NCBI GenBank assembly: GCA_963693285.1
Contig: OY848917.1
Coordinates: 34,359,245-34,423,244, forward strand
Direction: 5' to 3'
Source of the DNA: Xestospongia muta
Lineage: Eukaryota > Porifera > Demospongiae > Haplosclerida > Petrosiidae
Length of the DNA stretch: 64,000 bases
Positions 22,149 to 33,905 of the stretch are shown here, one piece after another. The notes under the pieces are model-generated. The model made no database searches. It worked only from the letters and a program-made list of their open reading frames with translations, and was not told where the DNA came from. Positions within the stretch are counted from its first letter, which is position 1. Each line of letters opens with the position of its first letter. The position numbers and the translations under genes were made by a program.

Positions 22149-24609
22149 TTAGTAATGTGCATGATAAATGAAGCTACATAGAACAGATATCACACCGAAA
22201 CCAGCTGACTTCAACATTGGCATGATTGCTGTCATTCTCTTTAAAACAAGCACCACAAAATAGAGGCTCTTCTTCTGCAATCTTTGATTTACATAGGTTG
22301 CTATCCTGTCTCGATGGCTTTGATAATGTTGTTGATGTTTGTCTTGCTTTTTTGTAGAAAAGAATGTTGTTTGCCTTTCACTGTTTGCATTTGGTGAGAT
22401 CTTAATAGGTAGTATTTTGTCACTGTCTTTGAGTGCTTCAAGCATTGTTATAGCTGCTTGCACATGTTTATTGACTGCCTGTATAGCAGTTACTGTATTC
22501 CATTCTCTAATTGCCATTTCTAATGAATGTACTTTCAATAACAGTGATTCTTTTGCTGTCTCTAGGTCTGTTTTCTTCCTTTTTGAAGAGAGTACATTAG
22601 AAAAGTATAAATAATCTGTGTCTGGTGACGTTCTTTCATTGGAGAAAAAGTGGTCGCTGGTATTCATATGTACTAAATGTACACATTTACATATAGTAGC
22701 ATGTAGAGTAGCATCTAAACATGTACATGTGTAAGCATGTGGACAAATTTGGCAGTCATGGCATATAACTTTACAATCACAGCTTTCCTCTAACTTTTCA
22801 ACAACATAATGTCTATCTTGTACATTCTGAGAGTTAATTTTTCATTTCTTGTTATTTATAAGTGTAATTGAAGTTGACGATAGTTTATTGGCTGATTGAT
22901 GGCACTTTGTGATTTCACATATCATGTGGCTGTTTTTCCTCATTTCCAACTTCCTCATCCTTTCAAACGCTGCATTTCTGGCTATTTTAATTAAAGCTAC
23001 AAGAAGACTATCCACACTCCTATTCCGTTTATGATGTAAGTATACTATTTTTAAAACTCTATGAAAAGCCTCTAAAAACATATTTGTATTTAGGGTGGAT
23101 CCCACTCTGTAGCAAGTAGCCCAATCATGCAACCTTGTACAATAGTTTGCGTTAAAATAAGTATGAAATCTCTCGTGATTGTTAAAAATATAAGTTAAAA
23201 ATTCTTGTAGTAAAGTACGAAACTTAGCCTCCTCACGTTCCATAATTAAAGTGCAGAGTAAGTGATAGCTTGTCACTTGATCTTCTTTAAGTACTATGTG
23301 CTCTTTAATGGCCTTTCTCCAAGCCCTATGTACATGCCATACACAGATGACTTTATGAGTATCACTACCTCCGAAAACACCTTGTCAAGCATTAAAATAG
23401 TGCTCTGCATCATCAGACATAAACCAGCGAGGAGCGATAGTGCCACACTTTTATTGCTCTTAAAAAAATAATTAATGCCAAAGTGTCTTCTCTGTTACAA
23501 ATCATCCAGGCTACAGGCAGTCCTTGTCCATACTCGTCAACAGTCATTACTGTAATTAAATGAAAGACATACATGTTTGTTCCATGTGTTGCATCCATGC
23601 ATATGGTGTTATTACCAAATTTAAGTAACATGTCTCGTTGAAATTGTGTCTTATACATAGTAAAAAATCATTATCAGCGAAATTATCCATTCCATTGGCC
23701 AGCTTGTCACCTTGTTTCTTAAAGAGAAGTATAGGGTTATAATCTAGTGATTGCATTTCAATAACCCATGTAGTGACACTGGTTAGATCATTTTGATGTC
23801 GAGTAATGCCTTCTATATTATATTGGTATTTGATATTGTGAACATCTTGCCGAGTAATAAGATGTTGTCTGTCAATGTCACCATCAACTGAGTCTCAGAC
23901 GTCATCTAATATACAGTCTATGCATACACCTTGTTCTAATTTATTGGCAATATCTAATCTCATTTTTTGAGGTAGTCTAAGAAAAGCTGACTTTAAATTA
24001 TGGTTGTAATGTGTTGGACAATATCGTACAGAGATCTTTTGTGTAAGTAGATGTTGTGAGATTCGTAAATGTGCTGTGCACTGGCATACAATTTTTGCAG
24101 TGCCTTGTGTCTTTAGCTGACACTTGCCTTTACCATCAGATTTATACACACCTGCTCTGTTGCAATAATAATACCAAACCTTTGCTTAATTGGATATTGT
24201 TGGTGCATACTTTAATACATAACTTGAATGAGTGGAGCTTTCAATGTCTTCCTTCCACTGAATGTATGTCTCCATACTATCAAACTCAATATTTGTTACC
24301 TCTATCTTCATTTGATGGTTGTCTTGTAGATGGTGAATAAGTTTTTGTAGAGTTGTAAACCTTACATTTTAGAAAAATGAGATGTAGTTTTGAATATTCA
24401 TATTGTTATTTTTACCTTTCATCACATTTACTACAGGTGATGCTACCCCTTTGGATATTGGCACTATATCTGTCATGAATGTGTTTAGATAGAGTGCTCT
24501 TATGTGCGTATGTCTTGTTGCAAAAAGAACAGGTGAGGTTGCCAGTGTTTGATCTCCTTTTAAATAAGAGAGGTTTTAATTGTTTACATGATTGCTTGTC
24601 TGTTATCAT
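22149..24609 (-). mobile_element. MULE transposase with C2H2 and SWIM zinc fingers, broken
   Basis: In minus-strand order: a C2H2 finger (LTCSFCNKTYAHKSTLSKHI) ending at a donor near 24415; a FLYWCH/FAR1-like lead with WYYYCNRAGVYKSDGKGK and CQCTAHLRIS (24340-23895); and the DDE core with NNTICMDATHGTNM and GQGLPVAWMICNRED (23658-23413), then FMSDDAEHYF. Next come VICVWHVHRAWRK and the helical region at 23276-22842, then a SWIM finger (ESCDCKVICHDCQICPHAY, CTCLDATLHATIC). It ends with a C-terminal tail at 22667-22149. I count at least two frameshifts and four in-frame stops, including TGA at a usual Trp and TGA from an Arg codon. Such ZSWIM-type MULEs are common in invertebrates. Confidence 0.85.
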
Positions 24610-24699
24610 TGGACTTTCACCTGAAGTAATAGATGGTCAATTCATTATTACTCTCTACAGTATCATTAACCTGAACTCATTGTAGTTACATCTTTTCTC

Positions 24700-26895
24700 A
24701 ATGAGAGTGACTTCTTTCCTTGAGTTTTTTGTAGTGCTAACAAATTGTTGCCATCATATATTCCTACACATTGACTCTTTATTTGTTTATACCTTCTAAC
24801 ATACTACCTGAGTTTGATAGTGATGTGGTAGGCTTTTTTTGGGTTAGTAAATTAGATGTGACATCTTCCTCAGTAATAATAGGAAGATGTAGACTTTTGG
24901 CAGATGGATGTTCTAAAAAAAACTGGTTGATAACTAAACCCTTCAGGAATTGGAGAGTTTAAGAGTCTTTGTCTCACATTGTAATGCCTAAGGAAAGTTT
25001 TGGTTATAAGTTTTGAGTCTACATGTACATACATTAGTTGACCATTGAGTAATTCCTCTGCCAGTATTTTCCTTATGACTCCCATGTTATCCTAAGCATT
25101 ACAAATAAGATATGAAATGGTCTTGTGTGTAGTGAATGTACTTGTTGGAAATCCCAAGGTTTTTCAAACACATAACTGTAAGCAAATTGTGTCACAAAGA
25201 CACCACAGTCATGGCCATTTGTTTGATGTGGTTGGTCCTATATAATAAACTTGTTATAATATATTTATACAACATTGTGGGAAAATTTGATTCTCATTAA
25301 ATTAACCAACTATCAGTTCTTCAACTCACAGTTCTGTGAATGTATTGCCACTGATCCCATTTTGGCTTTGGCATGTTCTGATCTATACAGCGATTCTCAA
25401 TAAATGATCTGTTTGTACATGTAAAATTTGAGTTTATATAGCCTTATATATACCTCAGTTTTGTCCAATATGATTGAACTGAACCCTTATATGCATCAAA
25501 GTATTCTGCCTGCTTCTTACTTAAGTCTATTGCCTGTACAATTTCAGTGTTTTATAGTTGTCATGGCTAATAGAAAATACCAGTAATGTCCAATGACAAT
25601 GGCCATGATTAATAACACACAGAAGTATATCATACTCCATAAGATTGACCTGTAACTATTATTTATGTCTTGTCTTACACATGTTCACTTCAGCTTATGA
25701 TACCACCTTGACACTGCTTGATAGTTGTTTTGGCATTTTAGCAAAAAACTGAGAAGCTAAGCTAAAGACTTTTTTCCCATTCTATTATATAATTGGATAA
25801 AACTGTATATATGTTTGTGTATTATTTTATAGCACCTTTGATGCTTCATAGCAGAGAATATCCATGTATGAATGTATAATCTGAAATGGTTATATTTAGC
25901 AATAATCATTAGCTGTACTATACAGTACCTCATCTGTAAGATATGCTGCTGTGGATAGACATTGAATGTCACAAAGTTTGATAGGTGAGTAAATACTTTC
26001 ACCTAATAAAGTAGTGCTACACATAGTTGTGTTAGATCTCTCACAATACATTTATAAAACAGCATGAATGGGTCCTGTTGTGTGACTGTAACTGTACTAA
26101 CTGGAATTACCTGTGATTGTACCAATCGTATCTTATGGACATGGTTATATTGATAGCATACATACAGAGCTGTCATTGATGTAGAACCACTGAGTGTTAT
26201 CATATTTAGAACAAATGAAGCAAGTATAATGCCTTCCAACTGGTAAATAATTGATCACCCCTGTGAGTCTGTAGTATCTGTTGCCTACTTTTAAAGCCGT
26301 TTGCTAAATTGATAATAATCAATTTCATTTTATTTTGTATTATATATATGAAATGTACCTGCACTTGGACAGTTGGCAAGGCAGTGCTAACATATAATGT
26401 ATATAAAGTAATGATGCGTGTACATGTATATCTAACATACTGTGTTAAATTAGTTGATTTTTTAGTAATATGAATGCAAAGAAACTGTAGATATCTCGAT
26501 ATCTCTAATGATTTTGTACACTCTCCATGACTTCCACAACTATAATATATATTAAATCACTATGTACATGAGCTGGATAAATACATGTATCAGACATATC
26601 CTCCACATGTGTAATTATCAAGGCCTTCACAGGTTGTCAGTTCATCAATTACTAAACCTTGCAGGTGGACATTCTTCTTTTCCTTCATATATTACAATGA
26701 ATGTACAGTTAAGTGATTTGCTTACATTCACTTTAAGTTCCAAAACACTTGATGATTGTAGTATATCACAACTATAGCCACATTTGTTACATAGTACTAA
26801 TATATTTAGTAATAATACACATCATTAACTTGACCACAAACCTGTTTGAGTAACTGCTAAAAAGAATTTGTTTTGCATCAACTCTGTAATTCTAT
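24700..26895. other. no recognisable gene
   Basis: Minus-strand frames at 25085-24870 and 26239-25757 are open but match nothing that I know. The first could be a 5' exon of the MULE gene downstream of it. The rest is AT-rich. Confidence 0.35.
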
Positions 26896-26902
26896 AATTA
26901 TG

Positions 26903-26926
26903 ATATATATATATATATATATATAT
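26903..26926. repeat. AT dinucleotide microsatellite
   Basis: Uninterrupted run of alternating A and T of about 24 bp. Confidence 0.9.
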
Positions 26927-26929
26927 TTG

Positions 26930-27420
26930 TGTGATATGTATGCAAATAAGTTACCTTGACGACAGTTCTGTTAATTTATCTATGAAATAGATAAAAGTAC
27001 TCATGAACATCCTGATATTCACCATGATGAAATGATTGATGAGCCACTGTTGTGGTTAACGATTTTATATGTTATAATCTTTTCTATTATCTTACTTTGT
27101 AGACTTTGAACGATCGTGTTAGAAGAAATAACTGTTTGTGAACTGTTGTACTTATACAAAGTACACAATGAACAAAGATATTTATACGGACAAAACTCTG
27201 AGTATATTGAAATGTTCATTACTATGAAATGCTAGCTGTTGAATACATGTTTGTTTTATTTGTTATACTGATGTTGCTATAGGTCTTATTGTATATGTTT
27301 CTTACCTGACTTCATACATTTCTCACATACATCGTGCTCTTCATTTATTACCTCTGAAGTAGACAGAAAAACAGAATGATTCAGAAAGCACTGAATTACA
27401 CTGGAAGTAATCGTTAGAAA
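26930..27420. other. no recognisable gene
   Basis: AT-rich sequence leading into the foldback-element cluster; nothing recognised. Confidence 0.4.
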
Positions 27421-27422
27421 AG

Positions 27423-29343
27423 TTCTGAAAAATGTTTTGTGGACTTGGAGCGAAGTAACGCATTCAGGAAACGTCTCCAAGCACTGAAAAGACTGCTACT
27501 AATAGATAATATATCGATTTATATTTGTACCACGGGACGTTTCCAAAGAACGTTTCATCTTCAAGTTACAATAAATTTTGTATATGAAATATTGATAGAT
27601 TTTAAAGGGTCATGTAAAGACTCAGAGAAACTTTTCATCACGAAAGTAGCACTTAATCTTGCTTGGGAATTGAATGATACTATCACTTATTCAGTTACTG
27701 TTTCACAAACATGGCAAAGCTAGAAATCAAGCAACAATTAATGAGCATATACAGAATGACAAAGCTTGCCATTTTATAACCACACCTTCTGGAATGTTAA
27801 TAAATTTTCTTGCAATAACAACATCATAGCTGGGCCTAAGCTGGCATAGAATTTATAAATAACTTAGAAACTACAGCGAGGTTCGGCACTTTAGTGCCTT
27901 TCATTGCAAGAAAATTTATTAACATTCCAGAAGGTGTGGTTATAAAATGGCAAGCTTTGTCATTCTGTATATGAAATATTGATAGATTTTAAAGGGTCAT
28001 GTAAAGACTCAGAGAAACTTTTCATCACGAAAGTAGCAATTAATCTTGCTTGGGAATTGAATGATATTATCACTTATTCAGTTACTGCTTCACAAACATG
28101 GCAAAGCTAGAAATCAAGCAACAATTAATGAGCATATACAAAATTTATTGTAACTTGAAGATGAAACCTTCTTTGGACAAATATAAATCGATATATTATC
28201 TATTAGTAGCAGTCTTTTCAGTGCTTGGAGACGTTTCCTGAATGTGTTACTTCACTCCAAGTCCACAAAACATTTTTCAGAACTTTTCTAACGATTACTT
28301 CGACCAAGGGCCTTCTGTCTTGCTGATCCGTATTCCTCTGAGATTGTTTACAACATACTAAAAAATCTCCACGTTAAGTTTTTTACTTTTCGAGAAACGG
28401 CACTTGACCTCTGCAGCCTGAAAATTCTTTTGCGAGTTTTAAGCTTCTGTTTTCCTTGACGATGTTCTTGACACTACTGTTGTAAAGTCCACATGCTTTT
28501 CTATTCGTTGCTAAACGTTGGTAGCTGCTAATGCTTCGGTTGCCAAGTTATAGCAGTTCAAAAAAAACAACTCTGGTAACAGACACACACACACACACAC
28601 ACACAAACAGACTACAGTACCCTCGCTATGCGCCCACGCACTGCGAGGTTAAAAAGGTTCGTCATTTACTGGGTACTTTGCACTCTGATTGACATGTTTG
28701 TGAAGCTGTAACTGAGTAAGTAATAGTATCATTCAATTGCCAAGCAAGATTAAGTACTAGATTCGTGATGAATGTTTCTCTGAGACTTTACATGACTCTT
28801 TAAAATGTTTCAATATTTCATATACAAAATTTATTGTAACTTCAAAATGAAGCGTTCTTTGGAAACGTCTCGTAGTACAAATATAAATCAATATATTATC
28901 TATTAGTAGCAGTTTTTTCAGTGCTTTGAGATTTTTCCTGAATGCGTTACTTCGCTCCAAATCCACAAAACACTTTTCAGTACTTTCCTAACGATTGCTT
29001 AGACCAACGGCCTTCTGTCTTGCTGATCCGTATTCCTCTAAGATTCTCTAGAGCATACTAAAAAATCTCCACGTTAGTTTTTTTACTTTTCGAGAAACGG
29101 CACTTGACCTCTGCAGCCTGAAAATTCTTTTGCGAGTTTTAAGCTTTCGTTTTCTTTGACGATGTTCTTGATACTACTGTTGTAAAGTCCACACGTTTTT
29201 CTATTCGTTGCTAAACGTTGGTAGCTGCTAATGCTTCGCTTGCCAAGATATATATAGCAGTTCAAAAAAACAGACAGTGCAGACACACACACACACACTG
29301 ACAGACTACAGTACCCTCGCTTTGAGCCCACGCACAGCGAGGT
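27423..29343. mobile_element. cluster of foldback/TIR elements, left of the GRF locus
   Basis: Pieces of one element family lie here in both orientations. A plus-strand block with the open frame beginning MDLERSNAFRK lies at 27439-27723; its tail ends in ACAGCGAGGTT and the hairpin GGCACTTTAGTGCC (27818-27905). An inverted partial copy lies at 27905-28300. Two copies of the other end (28305-28648 and 28998-29343) carry an AC-repeat and the terminus GCGAGGTT. The full element can be read at 33054-33905. Its peptide has no family that I recognise; another frame at 29331-29083 covers the AC-repeat end. Confidence 0.65.
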
Positions 29344-29344
29344 T

Positions 29345-29798
29345 AATAATTGATTTAAATGAGTGTTAACATCGTAATTAGCATTTTAAAATTAAGTTTG
29401 TATTAAGTAGTATTAATACACTTGATGGTTAGTTATTAATGTAGTTAGTATATCTACACATGTGAGTATTATTTCAATATATATACATCTATTTTCAAGT
29501 GGATTTTTTTTATCAAGAAACAAAATTTGCAAATATATCATTTGAAAAGGTTATTACTTTACAACTGACACATGAAATCAACTCAATTCAAATCTAGCAT
29601 CAGATGGTATAATATACATTATTCACTGTATTATCTATCAGATTAATATTATGAAATTTATATTGTCTTATCAGAGATAATTTTTAGGGTTATTCAAATA
29701 CTAAATTATGAAAGATTAAATGATCTCTATAAGATATCTGCTTTGTATTGAACAACGAGTCATAGAGAACTTGAAATTGAAGTTAACATGTGGCCTTA
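29345..29798. other. no recognisable gene
   Basis: AT-rich spacer between the foldback cluster and the 3' end of the GRF gene. Polyadenylation signals of the GRF gene would lie here on the minus strand, but I did not identify a distinct one. Confidence 0.4.
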
Positions 29799-31864
29799 TT
29801 ATCTTGATCCTTTTGTAGGACATGACCTCTTGTTTGTATGTCCTGGTCTACCACATAAACTACAAGTGGGTGGAGCTCTCTTTTCAGAAGCAGGCCCACT
29901 GTCCCCACTATTAGCAATAGATACTGGTCTAGTTCTCGTTTTGTTACCAGACCCTCGTCCCCTCCCCAATGGAACATCAGCCCACTCAAAAAACCCACAT
30001 TGCTCTTTTCGAGGTTTAGGACAAGTATGAAATGGTCTACCTTGATTTTGACCTTGATGTACTGTTTTCCTACAACGCAGTGTGATCTTTTACCTATAGT
30101 AGCAACAGCAGTAATACTTACTGTACAGCTTGTAATCCACATTGACAGGTCAAGCCTCCTCTACCTCCACCAACAGCTGAAGAACCTCTGTCTCTTCCTC
30201 TAATAGATGAAATATACACTCAATAAAAGTGATCACATTAATAGCATACAAAACCACTGTTGTTTATGTATACTCAATAGTGTCTGTTACCTCTTAGTGT
30301 AAAGAAATCCAGGACCAGAGCCCCTTTCTGATAAAGAAAGTTACATGCTGTTATTACAATATTGGTTACCTTGAAGAGTGGGTGGAGCTCTCTTTTCAGG
30401 AGTAGGGCCACTGTCCCCACTATTAGCAATAGATACTGGTCTAGTTCTCGTTTTGTTACCAGACCCTCGTCCCCTCCCCAATGGAACATCAGCCCACTCA
30501 AAAAAATCACACTGCTCTTTTTGAGGTTTAGGACAAGTATGAAATGGTCTACCTTGATTTTGACCTTGATGTACTGTTTTCCTATAACACAGTGTGATCT
30601 TTTAGCTACAGTAGCAACAGCTATAATACTTACTGTACAGCTTGCAATCCACATTGACAGGTCAAGCCTCCTCTACCTCCACTAACATGAGAAGAACCTC
30701 TGTCTCTTCCTCTAAAAGATGAAATATACACTCAATAAAAGTGATCACATTAATAGCATACAAAACCACTGTTGTTTATGTATACTCAATAGTGTCTCTT
30801 ACCTCTTAGTGTAAAGAAATCCAGGACCAGAGCCTCTTTCTGATAAAGAAAGTTACATGCTGTTATTGCAATATTGGTTACCTTGAAGAGTGGGTGGAGC
30901 TCTCTTTTCAGGAGTAGGGCCACTGTCCCCACTATTAGCAATAGATACTGGTCTAGTTCTCGTTTTGTTACCAGACCCTCCCCCCCTCCCCAATGGAACA
31001 TCAGCCCACTCAAAAAAATCACACTGCTCTTTTTGAGGTTTAGGACAAGTATGAAATGGTCTACCATGATTTTGACATTGATGTACTGTTTTCCTATAAC
31101 ACAGTGTGATCTTTTAGCTACAGTAGCAACAGCTATAATACTTACTGTACAGCTTGTAATCCACATTGACAGGTCAAGCCTCCTCTACCTCCACTAACAC
31201 CTGAAGAACCTCTGTCTCTCTCTCTAAAAGATGAAATTTACACTCAATAAAAGTGATCACATTAATAGCATACAAAAACACTGTTGTTTTTATGTATAGA
31301 ATAGTGTCTCTTACCTCTCAGTGTAAACAAATTCAGGATCAGAGTCCCTTTCTGATAAAGAAAAGTTACATGCTGTTATTACAATATTGGTTACCTCGAG
31401 GAGTGGGTGGAGCTCTATTTTCAGGAACAGGCCCACTGTTGCCATCATCAGCAATAGATACTGGTCTAGTTCTTGTTTTGTTACAAGACCCTTGTCCACT
31501 TTCTAATGGAACATCAGCCCACTCAAAAAAATCACACTGCTCTTTTTGAGGTTTAGGACAAGTATGAAATGATCTACCTTGATTTTGACCTTGATATACT
31601 GTTTTCCTACAACACAGTGTGATCTTTTACCTACAGTAGCAACAGCAGTAATACTTACTGTACAGCTTGCAATCCACATTGACAGGTCAAGCCTCCTCTA
31701 CCTCCACTAACACCTGAAGAACCTCTGTCTCCCTCTCTAAAAGATGAAATTTACACTCAATAAAAGTGATCACATTAATAGCATACAAAACCACTGTTGT
31801 TTTTATGTATAGAATAGTGTCTCTTACCTCTCAGTGTAAACAAATTCAGGATCAGAGTCCCTTT
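29799..31864 (-). CDS. tandem GRF zinc-finger gene (four fingers), topoisomerase III-type C-terminus
   Basis: Each of four units has three exons: a 37-nt exon (31828-31864, 31315-31351, 30803-30839, 30291-30327) encoding ERDSDPEFVYTER or a variant; a 77-78-nt exon (31659-31736, 31146-31223, 30635-30711, 30122-30199) encoding a GRGG-type linker and TCQCGLQAVQ; and a long exon (31395-31606, 30882-31093, 30370-30581, 29799-30069). Joined across a 52-nt intron, these read as a GRF finger: CQCG, then QGQNQGRPFHTCPK, then CGFFEWADVP. GRF fingers bind single-stranded DNA in TOP3A, NEIL3 and APE2. Phases match throughout. The last exon instead ends with CSLCGRPGHT...C and a TAA stop, like the zinc knuckle ending TOP3A. 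No topoisomerase catalytic part is visible. Between the fingers the linkers are Arg/Gly/Ser-rich. Confidence 0.75.
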
Positions 31865-31907
31865 CTGATAAAAAAAAGTCAAGTGCTATTTTTACAATAT
31901 TGGTTAC

Positions 31908-32222
31908 CTTGAGAATCATGAGAACTAGATGATGAGGAAATGTTGATCCTACAGCACCACCAATTGCTGATCCTACACTAGCTAAGGCAACAGTTCCACT
32001 TGCACCTAAACCAGCCGCTCCAACTGATTGTAACGTTGCGACTACACCGCCTGCAACTGTTGGAGCCATTGCTGACATCATAGACGCAGCGACTGATCCT
32101 GCTGCAATGCCACCTGCACCAAACCCTAGAGCTGACACTACTACAGGTGCTGCAACGACTAGAGTTGCTCCTCCTAATACAGCACTTCCACCAACAATAG
32201 CAGCTTTTTTTAGATACTCCAT
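31908..32222 (-). CDS. ISG12/IFI27-like domain exon upstream of the GRF array
   Basis: A minus-strand frame from the ATG at 32222 (MEYLKKAAIVGG; open further to 32294) encodes a Gly/Ala-rich hydrophobic domain with ALGFGAGGIAAGSVAASMM, TVAGGVVATLQSVGAAGLG and VGSAIGGAVG. This is the ISG12 signature of IFI27/IFI6 proteins, small membrane proteins of mitochondria or the nuclear envelope linked to apoptosis and interferon response in vertebrates. The exon ends in a donor (AAG|GTAACC) identical in context to the donors ending each GRF long exon. In the ISG12 frame the junction is one base out of phase with the GRF exons. In the neighbouring frame the last part reads ISSSSSSHDSQ and joins them in phase. 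If unspliced, the ORF stops at 31824. Confidence 0.7.
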
Positions 32223-32299
32223 TTTAGAATACATAACGAATACGTAGTGGTTAAAACAACTTAAGAAATTTGATAACAAATACTTGCTATTCAAAATAT

Positions 32300-32610
32300 A
32301 AGGGACGTAGAGTTATTTTAGCTTTCTTTGGGAATTCCCCTACACGTGACTAACTGGGAACGTTATGTTTGAAACGTGTCATGTGGGAGGGAATTAGGTG
32401 TGGTAAATTGAATAAAAATGGAGGCTATGGAGCTCACTAGTGCGGCCGGAGAAAGTTAGGCATAAATTTTTAACCCCCATTCACTACGTTGGACAACTAC
32501 GCATGCGTATTCACATTTTTGCTTTAAGAAAAATGGAAAACAATTCTTTGTACAATTTTGAGGGATTATTGCCACCAGGGATAACAAATTCAGTAAACAA
32601 TTGCTACGCT
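32300..32610. promoter_or_regulatory. probable promoter region of the ISG12-GRF locus
   Basis: No coding motif is seen. CACGTG at 32344 and an ACGTGT word occur close upstream of the ISG12 ATG on the minus strand, and the block GCCGGAGAAAGTTAGGCATA... at 32442-32474 matches 21815-21852 with one difference. A promoter role is inferred from position only. Confidence 0.3.
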
Positions 32611-32617
32611 AGCACCA

Positions 32618-33053
32618 ACGGCCTTCTGTCTTGCTGATCCGTATTCCTCTGAGATTGTTTACAACATACTAAAAAATCTCCACGTTAAGTTTTTTACTTT
32701 TCGAGAAACGGCACTTGACCTCTGCAGCCTGAAAATTCTTTTGCGAGTTTTAAGCTTCTGTTTTCCTTGACGATGTTCTTGACACTACTGTTGTAAAGTC
32801 CACATGCTTTTCTATTCGTTGCTAAACGTTGGTAGCTGCTAATGCTTCGGTTGCCAAGTTATAGCAGTTCAAAAAAAAAAACTCTGGTAACAGACACACA
32901 CACACACACACACACAAACAGACTACAGTACCCTCGCTATGCGCCCACGCACAGCGAGGTTAATAACAACATCATAGCTGGGCCTAAGCTGGCATAAAAT
33001 TTATAAATAACTTAGAAACTACAGCGAGGTTCGGCACTTTAGTGCCTTTCATT
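32618..33053 (-). mobile_element. inverted partial foldback element
   Basis: The segment 32618-32962 is the inverted equivalent of 33054-33403, including the AC microsatellite, which becomes GT in the other arm. A loop of about 90 bp (32966-33053) carries the element tail with ACAGCGAGGTT and the GGCACTTTAGTGCC hairpin. The two arms would form a very long hairpin of about 345 bp per arm. Confidence 0.7.
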
Positions 33054-33093
33054 AACCTCGCTGTGCGTGGGCGCATAGCGAGGGTACTGTAGT

Positions 33094-33125
<32 letters not shown>

Positions 33126-33905
33126 CTGCTACCAGGGTTGTTTTTGAACTGCTATAACTTGGCAACCGAAGCATTAGCAGCTACCAACGTTTAGCAACGA
33201 ATAGAAAAACATGTGGACTTTACAACAGTAGTGTCAAGAACATCGTCAAGGAAAACAGAAGCTTAAAACTCGCAAAAGAATTTTCAGGCTGCAGAGGTCA
33301 AGTGCCGTTTCTCGAAAAGTAAAAAACTTAACGTGGAGATTTTTTAGTATGTTGTAAACAATCTCAAAGGAATACGGATCAGCAAGACAGAAGGCCCTTG
33401 GTCGAAGTAATCGTTAGAAAAGTTCTGAAAAATGTTTTGTGGACTTGGAGCGAAGTAACGCATTCAGGAAATGTCTCCAAGCACTGAGAAGACTGCTACT
33501 AATAGATAATATATTGATTTATATTTGTACTACGGGACGTTTCCAAAGAACGTTTCATCTTCAAGTTACAATAAATTTTGTATATGAAATATTGATACAT
33601 TTTAAAGGGTCATGTAAAGACTCAGAGAAACTTTTCATCACGAAATTAGCACTTAATCTTGCTTGGGAATTGAATGATACTATCACTTACTCAGTTACTG
33701 CTTCACAAACATGGCAAAGCTAGAAATCAAGCAACAATTAATGAGCATATACAGAATGACAAAAATTACCATTTTATAACCACACCTTCTGGAATGTTAA
33801 TAAATTTTCTTGCAATAACAACGTCATAGCTGGGCCTAAGCTGGCATAGAATTTATAAATAACTTAGAAACTACAGCGAGGTTCGGCACTTTAGTGCCTT
33901 TCATT
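33054..33905 (+). mobile_element. full-length TIR element with small open frame
   Basis: It begins with (TTA)ACCTCGCTGTGCGTGGGCG and ends with CTACAGCGAGGTT followed by the hairpin GGCACTTTAGTGCC and CATT. The inner ends AACCTCGCTGT/ACAGCGAGGTT are exact inverted repeats of 11 bp. Inside are a GT microsatellite, a first frame (equivalent to 29331-29083 minus) and a 94-codon frame at 33439-33723 (MDLERSNAFRK...). The 94-codon frame is conserved in length with the copy at 27439-27723. At about 850 bp without a known transposase it is probably non-autonomous. Confidence 0.65.

Noticed and set aside
30362..31197. Plus-strand frames of about 107 codons repeated in the GRF array
   Set aside because: They are antisense to the GRF exons and repeat only because the unit repeats. 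The minus-strand reading shows a known domain and correct splice borders.
29799..31864. CCHC retroviral nucleocapsid reading of the terminal zinc knuckle
   Set aside because: Spacing and position right after GRF fingers fit a TOP3A-type end, and no gag or pol lies nearby.
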